The translations under genes were made by a program, and so were the position numbers. Source: Pelomonas sp. KK5 (GTDB lineage: Bacteria; Pseudomonadota; Gammaproteobacteria; Burkholderiales; Burkholderiaceae_C). Taken from it: a DNA stretch of 35,614 bases. The stretch spans positions 1-35,614 of the forward strand of contig NZ_LYVQ01000041.1 in the NCBI RefSeq assembly GCF_001984095.1, read 5' to 3'. Below the pieces are notes generated by a model. It saw nothing but the letters and a program-made list of their open reading frames with translations, was not told the origin of the DNA and did not search any database. The stretch's first letter is position 1. The number at the start of each line of letters is the position of its first letter. Positions 14,071-22,117 of this stretch are shown one piece after another.

Positions 14071-16101
14071 ATGCTGACCAAGGCGCTGATCCTGATAACG
14101 GCGATTCTCAGCGGCATCCCTGCTGTCGCGGGCGCCGAGCCGTCGACTGCCCGCACCGACGAGGTGGAGGCCTCGCTGCTGGCCGCACATGCCGTCGTGC
14201 AGCCGGGCCAGCGCCTGCGCCTGGCGCTGCGCCAGCGCATCGCGCCGCACTGGCACACCTACTGGATCAACCCGGGTGACTCCGGCCAGGCCACCAGCCT
14301 CGACTGGCAGCTGCCGGCCGGCGCCACGGCCACGCCGATCGACTGGCCCGCGCCGAGCCGGCAGTCGCTGGGGCCGGTGACCAACTACGGCTACAGCGAC
14401 GAGGTGCTGCTGCTGTCCACGCTGACGGTGCCCGCCGCCGCCAGGTCCGGCGAGCGCTTTGCTCCCACCGTGACCGCGACCTGGCTGGTCTGCAAGGACA
14501 TCTGCATCCCGCAGACGGTCACGCTGGGCCTGGACCTGCCGGTGGCGGCCGCCGCGGTGGCCAGTGCCGATGCGCCGGCCCTGGCCGCTGCAGAGGCGCG
14601 GCTGCCGAAGCCCTTGCCCTGGCCGCTGCGTGTCAGCCACGATGGGCAAGACCTGACCCTGCACTGGCCCTCGGACGGCACAGCCGAGAAGGCCTGGTTC
14701 TTTCCGAGCGCCTGGGGCGTGGTCGATCACAGCGCGCCGCAGCCGCTGACCCAGGCGGGCGGCGAATGGCGGCTGCGGCTGCCGGCCGGCGAGGCGCCGC
14801 CGGCCAAGGCGCTGGCGGGCGTGCTCCGGGTCGGCGACGCGGCCTACCAGGTGGACTTGCCGCTGCCCGGTGCGGTGTCGCCACGGTCGGCTGCTCCGGC
14901 GGCCGACCTGGGCCTGACCGCCGCGCTGCTGCTGGCCCTGGCCGGCGGCCTGGTGCTGAACCTGATGCCCTGCGTGTTTCCGGTGCTGTCGATCAAGGCG
15001 CTGAGCCTGGCGAACCAGGCGCGCGATTCGGCCGCCGCGACACGGCGCCTGGGCCTGGCCTATGCGGCGGGCGTGCTGGCCAGCTTTGCCGCGCTGGCCG
15101 CCGTGCTGCTGGCGCTGAGGACGGCGGGCGCCGAGGTCGGCTGGGGCCTGCAGTTCCAGTCGCCGCTGTTCGTGCTGATCGTGGCCTGGCTGCTGTTCGC
15201 GGTGGGCCTGAGCCTGTCGGGGCTGCTGGAGGTCGGCGCCTCGGCCGCCGGACTCGGCGCGGGCCTGGCGGAGAAGCCGGGCGTCGCCGGCAGCTTCTTC
15301 ACCGGCGTGCTGGCCGCGGTGGTGGCCACGCCCTGCACGGCGCCTTTCATGGGCGCGGCGCTGGCCTACGCGCTGGCACAGCCGGCGCCCGAACTGCTGG
15401 CCGTCTTCCTCAGCCTGGGCCTGGGCCTGGCGCTGCCCTACCTGCTGCTGAGCTGGTGGCCGTTGCTGCAGCGCTGGCTGCCGCGGCCGGGGCCGTGGAT
15501 GGAGGTGCTGAAGCAGGCGCTGGCCTTCCCGATGTATGGCGCCGCGATCTGGCTGGTCTGGGTGCTGGCGCAGCAGGCCGGTGCCGGCGGCGTGCTGACC
15601 GCGCTGGCCGGCATGCTGGCGCTGGGCTTCGCGGCCTGGCTGCGCATGGCGCTGCGGCCCGGGCGCTGGCGCGAGGGGCTGGCGGCGCTGGTGCTGGTGG
15701 CGACGCTGGCCGGCGGCGTCGTGGCCCTGCGACCCGCGCCGCCGGCCGGCGAGGCCGCCCAGGCCTATTCGCCCGAGCGCCTGGCGGCGCTGCGCGCCGA
15801 GGGCAAGCCGGTGTTCGTCAACCTCACGGCCGCCTGGTGCATCTCCTGCCTCGTCAACGAGCGTGTGGCGCTGGCGCGGCCGGAGGTGCGCGAGGCCTTC
15901 GAGCGCGGCGGCGTCCACTACCTGAAGGGCGACTGGACTCGGCAGGACGCCCGCATCACGGCGCTGCTGGCCGAGCACGGCCGCTCCGGCGTGCCGCTGT
16001 ATCTCTATTTCCCGCCCGGCGGCGGCGAGGCGGCCGTATTGCCGCAGCTGCTGACGCCGGCTATCGTCATCGATGCGCTGAAATCAGGAGTTAGCTCATG
16101 A
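14071..16101 (+). CDS. dsbD: DsbD/ScsB-like transmembrane thiol reductase
   Basis: This 676-residue protein carries reductant from cytoplasmic thioredoxin across the inner membrane. It has a signal peptide (about residues 1-22) and a periplasmic N-domain with Cys141 and Cys145 in LVCKDICIP. The transmembrane core has the paired cysteines Cys301 (MPCVFPV) and Cys422 (TPCTAPF). A C-terminal thioredoxin-like domain carries WCISC (Cys590/Cys593). The N-domain (HWHTYWINPGDSG, then LVCKDIC) is closer to ScsB-type proteins, linked to copper tolerance, than to classical DsbD. An in-frame stop at 14059 fixes the start at 14071, yet no Shine-Dalgarno is present; an imperfect 8-bp hairpin (14052-14070) abuts the ATG. 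Its stop overlaps the redoxin start (ATGA). Confidence 0.9.
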   Translation: MLTKALILITAILSGIPAVAGAEPSTARTDEVEASLLAAHAVVQPGQRLRLALRQRIAPHWHTYWINPGDSGQATSLDWQLPAGATATPIDWPAPSRQSLGPVTNYGYSDEVLLLSTLTVPAAARSGERFAPTVTATWLVCKDICIPQTVTLGLDLPVAAAAVASADAPALAAAEARLPKPLPWPLRVSHDGQDLTLHWPSDGTAEKAWFFPSAWGVVDHSAPQPLTQAGGEWRLRLPAGEAPPAKALAGVLRVGDAAYQVDLPLPGAVSPRSAAPAADLGLTAALLLALAGGLVLNLMPCVFPVLSIKALSLANQARDSAAATRRLGLAYAAGVLASFAALAAVLLALRTAGAEVGWGLQFQSPLFVLIVAWLLFAVGLSLSGLLEVGASAAGLGAGLAEKPGVAGSFFTGVLAAVVATPCTAPFMGAALAYALAQPAPELLAVFLSLGLGLALPYLLLSWWPLLQRWLPRPGPWMEVLKQALAFPMYGAAIWLVWVLAQQAGAGGVLTALAGMLALGFAAWLRMALRPGRWREGLAALVLVATLAGGVVALRPAPPAGEAAQAYSPERLAALRAEGKPVFVNLTAAWCISCLVNERVALARPEVREAFERGGVHYLKGDWTRQDARITALLAEHGRSGVPLYLYFPPGGGEAAVLPQLLTPAIVIDALKSGVSS

Positions 16102-16715
16102 TGAAGAGGATGCTGATGTTGAGCCTCGGCCTGGCCGTGGCCATGGCCGTGCCGATAGGCGCTCGCGCCGCGGCCACGCTGGACCAGCCTGCCCCGGGCT
16201 TCACGGCGAAGACCGCCGACGGCCGCTCGCTGGACCTGGCCAGCCTGCGCGGCAAGACGGTGGTGCTGGAATGGACGAACCACGAGTGCCCCTATGTGCG
16301 CAAGCACTACGAGAGCGGCAACATCCCCTCGCAGCAGAAGGACGCGGCCGCGCACGGCATCGTGTGGCTGCAGGTGATCTCCTCGGCCAGCGGCGAGCAG
16401 GGTTATGTGGACGGCGCCACCGCGCAGCAGCTGAACGCCCAGCGCGGCGCCGCCCCCGCGGCCACGCTGCTGGACCCGAGCGGTGCCATCGGCCGCGCCT
16501 ACGAGGCCCGCACCACGCCGCACATGTACGTCATCCGGCCGGACGGCACGCTGGCCTACAAGGGCGGCATCGACAGCCTCGCCACCGCCAACAAGGACGA
16601 CATCGCCAAGGCCGAGCCGTATGTGAAGCTGGCGCTCGCCGACGTGGCGGCCGGCCGCAAGGTGGCGCAGGCGAGCACACGGCCGTATGGGTGTTCGGTG
16701 AAGTACGCGGGATAG
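16098..16715 (+). CDS. Exported redoxin (thioredoxin-fold) protein
   Basis: This 205-residue protein has a signal peptide (MMKRMLMLSLG to GARA, about 24 residues) and an AhpC/TSA-like domain: APGFTAKTADGRSLDLASLRGK, then EWTNHECPYVRKHY with the peroxidatic-type Cys64. Instead of a CxxC pair it has one further cysteine, Cys199, in the C-terminal RPYGCSVKY motif typical of this family. That suggests a two-cysteine redox cycle. It is encoded immediately after the DsbD/ScsB-like reductase with a 4-bp overlap and has AGGAG upstream, so I infer that the membrane protein keeps it reduced. A periplasmic peroxide- or thiol-stress role is likely; the exact substrate is unknown. Confidence 0.88.
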   Translation: MMKRMLMLSLGLAVAMAVPIGARAAATLDQPAPGFTAKTADGRSLDLASLRGKTVVLEWTNHECPYVRKHYESGNIPSQQKDAAAHGIVWLQVISSASGEQGYVDGATAQQLNAQRGAAPAATLLDPSGAIGRAYEARTTPHMYVIRPDGTLAYKGGIDSLATANKDDIAKAEPYVKLALADVAAGRKVAQASTRPYGCSVKYAG

Positions 16716-16724
16716 GTGCTGTTG

Positions 16725-16744
16725 GGGCTTCTCTGGAGGAGCCC
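16725..16744 (+). terminator. Stem-loop after the redoxin gene, possible terminator
   Basis: GGGCTTCT pairs with AGGAGCCC (8 bp, one G-U pair) around a CTGG loop, starting 10 bp after the redoxin stop. No T-tract follows, so it could be a weak or Rho-assisted terminator or an mRNA 3'-end stabiliser. Confidence 0.35.
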
Positions 16745-16811
16745 GGACGGCGTGCCGTGGCACCATGCCGCGCCGCCGCCGTCCCGGTGGCGATCCAGGG
16801 AGAACCCAACA

Positions 16812-17219
16812 ATGAATGCCGACCCATCGTCCGACCCGATCGTCCTGTCCGCCGCCCGCTGGTTCTGGTGGATCGCGGGCCTATCGCTCGTGAACACCGT
16901 GCTGTTCTTTTCAGGCAGTGACACCAGCTTCGTCGTGGGCCTGGGGCTGACCACGCTGACCAATGTGATGCTTGCGCAGAACCTCGGCGCCGCCATCGCC
17001 GCAGCGGCGGTGACCATCGGCTTCTATCTCGTCATGGGGTGGATGGCGCAGAAGGAACGCCTGTGGGCCTTCTACGCGGGGCTGGTCGTCTATGCGCTCG
17101 ATGCGCTGATCTTCGTGAAGTTCGAGGACTGGATGCCGGTCGCCTTCCATGCCTTCGCCATCTACTGCATCGCCAAGGGCGTGATGCAGATCCGCGCCCG
17201 CAGCGCGGTCGCGGCCTAG
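16812..17219 (+). CDS. Small four-helix membrane protein of unknown function
   Basis: I do not recognise this 135-residue protein. The start at 16812 (MNADPSSDP) is supported by AGGGAG about ten bases upstream. The longer frame from 16716 reads through the intergenic stem-loop. Four hydrophobic helices are apparent: WFWWIAGLSLVNTVLFF, the stretch around LGAAIAAAAVTIGFYLVMG, LWAFYAGLVVYALDALIFV and FHAFAIYCIAKGVMQI, ending in a short basic tail. It is probably an inner-membrane protein. Its stop shares the CTAG palindrome with the convergent IclR gene. It follows the redoxin gene by 96 bp, and co-transcription is uncertain. Confidence 0.75.
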   Translation: MNADPSSDPIVLSAARWFWWIAGLSLVNTVLFFSGSDTSFVVGLGLTTLTNVMLAQNLGAAIAAAAVTIGFYLVMGWMAQKERLWAFYAGLVVYALDALIFVKFEDWMPVAFHAFAIYCIAKGVMQIRARSAVAA

Positions 17220-17968
17220 AAGCTCCGCTCCAGCGCCGCAGCGGCCTCGCGCAGCCGCGGCACCAGGGTCAGGGCTTGCGCCAGCGGCATCCGCGCCGCC
17301 GGCGCCTGCAGCGCCACCGCACAGCGCACCGTCTGCGTCGCGCCGTCGCGCACCGGCACGGCCACGCAGACGAGGCCGTCCACGAACTCCTCGGCATCGA
17401 CCGCATGGCCCTCGCGCCTGACGCGCTCCAGCTCGGTATCCAGCGCAGCACGGGTGGCCAGCGTGGTGGCGGTATGTCGCGTCAGCGTCAGCTGCTCCAG
17501 CAGCGGCTTGCGCTGGCGCGCGCTCATGAAGGCGAGGAACAGCTTGCCGCTGGCCGAGGCGTGCAGCGGCACGCGCGTGCCGGCACGCAGCTCCATGCGC
17601 AGCGGGAAGGCGGCCTCCACCCGGTCCAGGTAGATCACCTCGGCACCGGACAGGGCGGTGAGGTTGCAGCTCTCGCCGATGTCGGCCACCAGCTGGCGCA
17701 GCACCGCATGGCGCACGCCCTGCTGCGCGCTGGCGGCCAGCGCGGATTCGGCCAGGCGCACCGTGCGCGAGCCGAGCGCGTAGCGGCGGCCATCGGGCTC
17801 GCGCTGCAGCAGGCCACCGGTTTCCAGCTGTTGCAGCATCCGGTGCAGCGTCGGCTTGGGCCAGGGGCCGATGGCCAGCAGCTCGGCCAGGCTCAGCGGG
17901 CGCTGCTGCGCGGCGAGCAGTTCGAGCAGCTCGATCAGGCGCAGGCTGGGGGCGGTGTCTGAAGACAT
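17216..17968 (-). CDS. IclR-family transcriptional regulator
   Basis: This 250-residue regulator has an N-terminal winged helix (SLRLIELLELLAAQQRPLSLAELL, then PKPTLHRMLQQLETGGLLQRE, about residues 8-55). A C-terminal IclR effector-binding domain follows, with the usual VPLHASASGKLFLAF segment and EEFVDGLVCVAVPV near residues 190-205. It is divergent from the five-gene operon starting at 18043. A perfect 15-bp palindrome lies 3 bp upstream of its start codon. Autorepression and control of the operon in response to the pathway substrate or an intermediate are the natural inference. Confidence 0.92.
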   Translation of the reverse strand: MSSDTAPSLRLIELLELLAAQQRPLSLAELLAIGPWPKPTLHRMLQQLETGGLLQREPDGRRYALGSRTVRLAESALAASAQQGVRHAVLRQLVADIGESCNLTALSGAEVIYLDRVEAAFPLRMELRAGTRVPLHASASGKLFLAFMSARQRKPLLEQLTLTRHTATTLATRAALDTELERVRREGHAVDAEEFVDGLVCVAVPVRDGATQTVRCAVALQAPAARMPLAQALTLVPRLREAAAALERSF

Positions 17969-17971
17969 GAA

Positions 17972-17986
17972 TCTCGAAATTCGAGA
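17972..17986. promoter_or_regulatory. Perfect 7-1-7 palindrome, probable IclR operator
   Basis: TCTCGAA-A-TTCGAGA lies in the 74-bp divergent gap, 3 bp upstream of the regulator's ATG and 56 bp before the SDR start. The spacing and length fit IclR-type operators. Bound protein would cover the regulator's own ribosome site. A partial half-site, CGAGA, follows near 18005. Confidence 0.65.
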
Positions 17987-18042
17987 CGAATAAGCGGAAG
18001 AAAACGAGATGATTGTGACCGCCGATTAAGCTGGCGGCAATC

Positions 18043-18867
18043 ATGAGGACCGGTAACAAATTCACCAACGCCGTCGTCACCGGCGCCTGCGGCGGCTTCG
18101 GCCGGGCGCTGGCGCGGCAGCTGCTGGAAGGCGGTGCGACGGTCGCCCTGGTGGGCCTGAACCGCGCAGTGCTGGAGGAACTCCATAACGCCCATCCTCA
18201 GCGCAGCCGCATCTACACGCCCGACGTCAGCGACAGCGCCGCGATGCAGGCCTGCGCCGCCGACTGGATGGCCGCCCACGGCACGCCGGACCTGGTGATC
18301 GCCAATGCCGGCGTGGCGGGCGGCTATGCCACCGCCGAGGCGGCCGACCTGGCCTTCTTCCGCCGCGCGCTGGAGATCAACCTGCTGGGCGTGCCGACGA
18401 CCTTTCAGCCGTTCATGGCAGCCATGCTGGCCGCGGGCCGGGGCGCGCTGGTCGGCGTGGCCAGCATCGCCGGCTGGCGCGGCCTGCCGGGCAACGGCGC
18501 CTATTGCGCGAGCAAGGCCGGGCTGATCGCCTACCTGCAATCGCTGCGCGCCGAGCTGCGGCCGAGCGGCCTCAGTGTCAGCACCGTGAGCCCCGGCTAC
18601 CTGCGCACCGCGCTGACGGCCGGCAACCGCTTCGCGATGCCCGGCCTGATGGAGCCGGAGCAGGCGGCGGCCACGTTGCTGCGCCGCGTGGCGGCCGGCG
18701 CCGAGCAGATCGTGCTGCCGCGGCGCGTCGGCTGGCTGTCTCGCGCGCTGGACCTGCTGCCCGAGACGCTGCACGACCGCATCCTGCTCGCCCAGCCGCG
18801 CAAGCCACGGCCGGGCGAACCCGGGTCCACGCCCGTTCCGGGACTGACGAATGACAACAAGAACTGA
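18043..18867 (+). CDS. Short-chain dehydrogenase/reductase (SDR)
   Basis: This 274-residue classical SDR shows the cofactor loop TGACGGFG (about residues 14-21), the NAG motif in VIANAGVAGG, the catalytic Ser region GVASIAGWRG, and the YxxxK pair Tyr154 and Lys158 (YCASK). It should oxidise an alcohol or reduce a ketone using NAD(P). The C-terminal extension (about residues 215-274) with RRVGWLSRALDLLP is common in SDRs acting on lipophilic substrates. It is the first gene of the IclR-controlled operon; the FMO gene starts 17 bp inside its 3' end. The physiological substrate is unknown. Confidence 0.9.
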   Translation: MRTGNKFTNAVVTGACGGFGRALARQLLEGGATVALVGLNRAVLEELHNAHPQRSRIYTPDVSDSAAMQACAADWMAAHGTPDLVIANAGVAGGYATAEAADLAFFRRALEINLLGVPTTFQPFMAAMLAAGRGALVGVASIAGWRGLPGNGAYCASKAGLIAYLQSLRAELRPSGLSVSTVSPGYLRTALTAGNRFAMPGLMEPEQAAATLLRRVAAGAEQIVLPRRVGWLSRALDLLPETLHDRILLAQPRKPRPGEPGSTPVPGLTNDNKN

Positions 18868-20161
18868 AGAGCAATACGCGCTGATCGGCGCCGGCCCCTC
18901 GGGCCTCGCCGCCGCCCGCAACCTGCAGAAGGAAGGCCTGGCCTTCCAGGGCTTCGAGGCCTGGAGCGACGTCGGCGGCCTGTGGAACATCGCCAACCCG
19001 CGCAGCACCGTCTACGAGTCGGCCCACCTGATATCCAGCAAGCGCACGACCGAGTTCACCGAGTTCCCGATGGCCGACGGCGTGGCCGACTATCCGAGCC
19101 ACGCTGAACTGATGCGTTATTTCAGCGCATTCGCCGAGCGCTTCGGCCTGCGCGAGCACTACCGCTTCGGCGCGCGGGTGCAGAAGGTGGAGCCGGCCGG
19201 CGAAGGCGCGACGCCGCTGTGGCGCGTGCGCTGGACCGAACAGGACGGCGCGGTCACCCACGAGGCGCTGTTCAAGGGCGTCATCATCGCCAACGGCACG
19301 CTGGCCGAGCCCAGCATGCCGGCCTTCGAGGGCCACTTCGCCGGCGAGCTGCTGCACACCAGTGCCTACAAGTCGGCGAAGCAGTTCACCGACAAGCGGG
19401 TGCTGCTGATCGGCGCCGGCAACTCCGGCTGCGATATCGCGGTGGACGCCGTGCACTACGCGAAGCGCATCGACATCTCGGTGCGCCGCGGCTACTACTT
19501 CGTGCCCAAGTACGTGTTCGGCAAGCCGGCCGACACGCTGGGCGGCAAGATCCAGCTGCCCGCCTGGCTCAAGCAGAAGGTGGACGGCACCATCCTCAAG
19601 TGGTTCACCGGCGACCCGGTGCGCTTCGGCTTCCCCAGGCCCGAATACAGGATGTACGAAAGTCACCCGGTGGTGAATTCGCTGATCCTGCACCACCTGG
19701 GTCATGGCGACATCACCGTGCGTCCCGACGTGCAGCGCTTCGACGGCCACACGGTGCATTTCAAGGACGGCACGCAGGCGGACTACGACATGGTGCTGGC
19801 GGCGACCGGCTACAAGCTGCACTACCCCTTCATCGACCGCGCGCTGCTGAACTGGCAGGGCATGGCGCCGCAGCTCTACCTGAACATCTTCGCCCCGGCC
19901 TACGACAACCTGGCCGTGGTCGGCATGATCGAGGCCAGCGGCATCGGCTGGCAGGGCCGCTACGAGCAGGCGGAGCTGGTGGCGCGGGCCTTCAAGGCGC
20001 AGGGCCTGAAGGCCGAGGGCTTCAAGCGCGCCAAGCTCGGCCCGCCGCCGGACATGAGCGGCGGCTACAAGTACCTGAAGCTGGAGCGGATGAGCTACTA
20101 CGTCCACAAGGACACGTATCGCAATGCGGTGCGTGCGGCGTCGAAGGCGCTGGCGACATGA
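18851..20161 (+). CDS. Flavin-containing monooxygenase (NAD(P)/FAD-dependent)
   Basis: This 436-residue class-B flavin monooxygenase has a FAD Rossmann motif GAGPSGLAAARNL at about residues 13-25, an NADPH Rossmann motif LLIGAGNSGCDIAVD near residue 190, and between them FAGELLHTSAYK, fitting the FMO fingerprint FxGxxxHxxxY. A typical Baeyer-Villiger enzyme would have Trp-Pro or Trp-Asp at the end of that motif, so N- or S-oxygenation, or an FMO-type ketone oxidation, are all possible. It overlaps the SDR gene by 17 bp. The stop is followed by an 82-bp gap holding a double hairpin, the only real gap in this operon. Confidence 0.9.
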   Translation: MTTRTEEQYALIGAGPSGLAAARNLQKEGLAFQGFEAWSDVGGLWNIANPRSTVYESAHLISSKRTTEFTEFPMADGVADYPSHAELMRYFSAFAERFGLREHYRFGARVQKVEPAGEGATPLWRVRWTEQDGAVTHEALFKGVIIANGTLAEPSMPAFEGHFAGELLHTSAYKSAKQFTDKRVLLIGAGNSGCDIAVDAVHYAKRIDISVRRGYYFVPKYVFGKPADTLGGKIQLPAWLKQKVDGTILKWFTGDPVRFGFPRPEYRMYESHPVVNSLILHHLGHGDITVRPDVQRFDGHTVHFKDGTQADYDMVLAATGYKLHYPFIDRALLNWQGMAPQLYLNIFAPAYDNLAVVGMIEASGIGWQGRYEQAELVARAFKAQGLKAEGFKRAKLGPPPDMSGGYKYLKLERMSYYVHKDTYRNAVRAASKALAT

Positions 20162-20170
20162 GCCGCGCAG

Positions 20171-20240
20171 CGCAGGGCCGCCCCAAGCAAGCGGTCGCCC
20201 CCTTGGGGGGCCGGGTGCGGTACTCCGCAACCGGGGGGCA
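20171..20240 (+). repeat. Twin stem-loop, REP-like intergenic repeat
   Basis: Two hairpins lie back to back. The first pairs GGCC-g-CCCCAAG (20177-20187, after GCA) with CTTGGGG-GGCC (20202-20212). The second is CCGG-g-TGCGG, loop TACT, CCGCA-a-CCGG (20211-20234). It resembles a repetitive intergenic motif I associate with Burkholderiales genomes. It may set differential expression or mRNA stability within the operon. Confidence 0.6.
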
Positions 20241-20243
20241 GAC

Positions 20244-21152
20244 ATGACGGTCGATGAAGTCCGGCTGAACTTCAATCCGGCGTCATTGCAGGCGCTCAAC
20301 GTCGTGCTCGGCTTCCTGATGTTCGGCATCGCGCTGGACACGAAGCCCGAGGATTTCAGGCGCGTGCTGAAGATGCCGCTGGCCATGGCCGCCGGCATCG
20401 CCGCGCAGTTCCTGCTGCTGCCGGCCATCACCTTCGTGCTGACGCTGGTCCTCAAGCCGCTGCCCAGCATCGCGCTGGGCATGATCCTGGTGGCCTGCTG
20501 CCCGCCGGGCAATATCTCCAACATCATCACCCACCGGGCCGGCGGCAATGTGGCGCTGTCGGTCTCGATGACAGCGATCTCCAACGCGCTGTCCATCGTG
20601 CTGATGCCGCTGAACCTGGCCTTCTGGGGCAGCCTGCATCCGACCGCCGCGCCGCTCTTGAAGACCATCGCACTGAGCCCGGTGGAGATGGGCCTGCACA
20701 TCGTCGCCATCATCGGCCTGCCCTTCGTGCTGGGCATCGGCTTCGCGCGGCAGTGGCCGGCGCTGACCGAGCGCATCAAGAAGCCCGCGCGCATCCTCAG
20801 CTTCCTGGTGCTGGTGCTGTTCATCGTCGGCGCGGTGGCGGGCAACTGGCGCTACTTCCTCGACTACGTGGGCCTGGTGATGCTGGCCGTGGTGCTGCAC
20901 GACGGGCTGGCCTATGGGCTCGGCTACGCGAGCGCCGCCGCCGCGGGCCTGAAGGAATACGACCGCCGCGCCGTCTCGGTGGAGGTGGGCATCCGCAACT
21001 CGGGCCTGGGCCTGGTGCTGATCTTCAGCTTCTTCGGGGGCCTGGGCGGCATGGCGGTGGTGGCCGGCGTCTGGGGCTTCTGGGACATCATCGCCGGCAT
21101 GGCGCTGGCGCAGTGGTGGGCGAAGCGGCCCGCAGCGAAGACTGAGCTATGA
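20244..21152 (+). CDS. Bile acid:sodium symporter (BASS) family transporter
   Basis: This 302-residue protein has nine or ten hydrophobic helices and BASS hallmarks: FGIALDTKPEDF in the first third, VACCPPGNISNIITHRAGGNVALSVSMTAISN (about residues 82-115), and EVGIRNSGLGLVL late in the protein. These regions form the sodium-binding crossing helices. The start at 20244 follows a purine-rich G run. A longer open frame begins inside the FMO gene but reads through the hairpin repeat and is rejected. BASS proteins import organic anions such as bile acids, pyruvate or pantoate; here uptake of the pathway substrate is inferred. Its stop overlaps the next ATG (ATGA). Confidence 0.9.
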   Translation: MTVDEVRLNFNPASLQALNVVLGFLMFGIALDTKPEDFRRVLKMPLAMAAGIAAQFLLLPAITFVLTLVLKPLPSIALGMILVACCPPGNISNIITHRAGGNVALSVSMTAISNALSIVLMPLNLAFWGSLHPTAAPLLKTIALSPVEMGLHIVAIIGLPFVLGIGFARQWPALTERIKKPARILSFLVLVLFIVGAVAGNWRYFLDYVGLVMLAVVLHDGLAYGLGYASAAAAGLKEYDRRAVSVEVGIRNSGLGLVLIFSFFGGLGGMAVVAGVWGFWDIIAGMALAQWWAKRPAAKTEL

Positions 21153-22117
21153 AGAAGAGAGTGTTGATCACCGGCGCGGACGGCTTTCTCGGCCGCAGCC
21201 TGGTCGCGGCGCTGGCCGTCAGCGGCGAATGCGAGCTGCTGGTGGCGCAGGACGTGCGCGAGGTGCCGGCGGTGCGCCGCCTGCCCGGCGTGCTGTACGA
21301 GCAGCAGGACGTGCGCGACGCGAACCTCGTCGAGGCGCTGCGCGGCCATCGCATCGACACGGTCGTGCACCTGGCCTCCATCGTCACGCCGGGCCGCGGC
21401 TCCAGTCGCGAGTTCGAGTATTCGGTGGACGTGATGGGCACGCAGAACCTGCTGCAGGCCTGCGTCAATGCAGGCGTGAAGCACCTGCTCGTCAGCTCCA
21501 GCGGGGCCGCCTACGGCTACCACGCCGACAACCCGGACTGGCTGGTCGAGACCGACCCGCTGCGCGGCAACGAGGTCTTCGCCTACTCGCACCACAAGCG
21601 CCTGGTCGAGGAGATGCTGGCCTTGTATCGCCAGGTGCAGCCGCAGCTGAAGCAGACGGTGTTCCGCATCGGCACCATCCTCGGCGAGCGGGTGGACAAC
21701 CAGATCACCGCGCTGTTCGAGAAGCGCCGCCTGATCGCCATCCGCGGCAGCGACAGTCCCTTCGTCTTCATCTGGGACCAGGACGTCACCGGCGCCTTCC
21801 TGCATGCGCTGCGGACCGGCGGCGAAGGGCAGTACAACGTGGCCGGCGACGGCGCGCTGTCCATCCACGAGATCGCCCGGCGCCTGGGCAAGCAGACGCG
21901 CCAGTTCCCCGCGCCCGTCCTCAGCGGCCTGCTGTGGCTGGGATCGAAGCTGGGCCTCAGCCGCTACGGCCCCGAGCAACTGGACTTCCTGCGCTACCGG
22001 CCGGTGCTGGACAACCGGCGGCTGAAAGAGCAGCTGGGCTATGTGCCGGCCAGGACCAGCGCCGAGGCCTTCGAGAGCTTCGTCGCCGCGCGCGCCGCGC
22101 AGGGGCGGCCGCTGTGA
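21149..22117 (+). CDS. NAD(P)-dependent epimerase/dehydratase-type SDR
   Basis: This 322-residue extended SDR starts with RVLITGADGFLGR (TGxxGFLG cofactor loop, residues 4-16). It continues with DTVVHLASIV and LVSSSGAAYGYH, and has the catalytic pair Tyr146 and Lys150 (YSHHK). The C-terminal substrate lobe includes GQYNVAGDGALSIHEIARRLG. Relatives act on nucleotide sugars or on steroid-like or phenylpropanoid ketones. No sugar biosynthesis genes surround it, so a catabolic role with the FMO and SDR is more likely. It overlaps the symporter (ATGA) and the downstream permease gene (GTGA), implying translational coupling. Confidence 0.88.
   Translation: MKKRVLITGADGFLGRSLVAALAVSGECELLVAQDVREVPAVRRLPGVLYEQQDVRDANLVEALRGHRIDTVVHLASIVTPGRGSSREFEYSVDVMGTQNLLQACVNAGVKHLLVSSSGAAYGYHADNPDWLVETDPLRGNEVFAYSHHKRLVEEMLALYRQVQPQLKQTVFRIGTILGERVDNQITALFEKRRLIAIRGSDSPFVFIWDQDVTGAFLHALRTGGEGQYNVAGDGALSIHEIARRLGKQTRQFPAPVLSGLLWLGSKLGLSRYGPEQLDFLRYRPVLDNRRLKEQLGYVPARTSAEAFESFVAARAAQGRPL

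Noticed and set aside
14029-15978. A minus-strand frame that stays open from glcD for almost 2 kb across the DsbD-like gene
   Set aside because: It is rich in Arg, Gln, Gly and His, the usual composition of an antisense shadow of a GC-rich gene, and the GlcD family start lies at 14028.
16716-16811. N-terminal extension of the small membrane protein
   Set aside because: It would read through the stem-loop at 16725-16744 and lacks a ribosome site, while ATG 16812 has one.
20124-20243. Upstream extension of the BASS symporter frame
   Set aside because: The extra 40 residues read through the end of the monooxygenase gene and the hairpin repeat; the protein family starts at the ATG at 20244.
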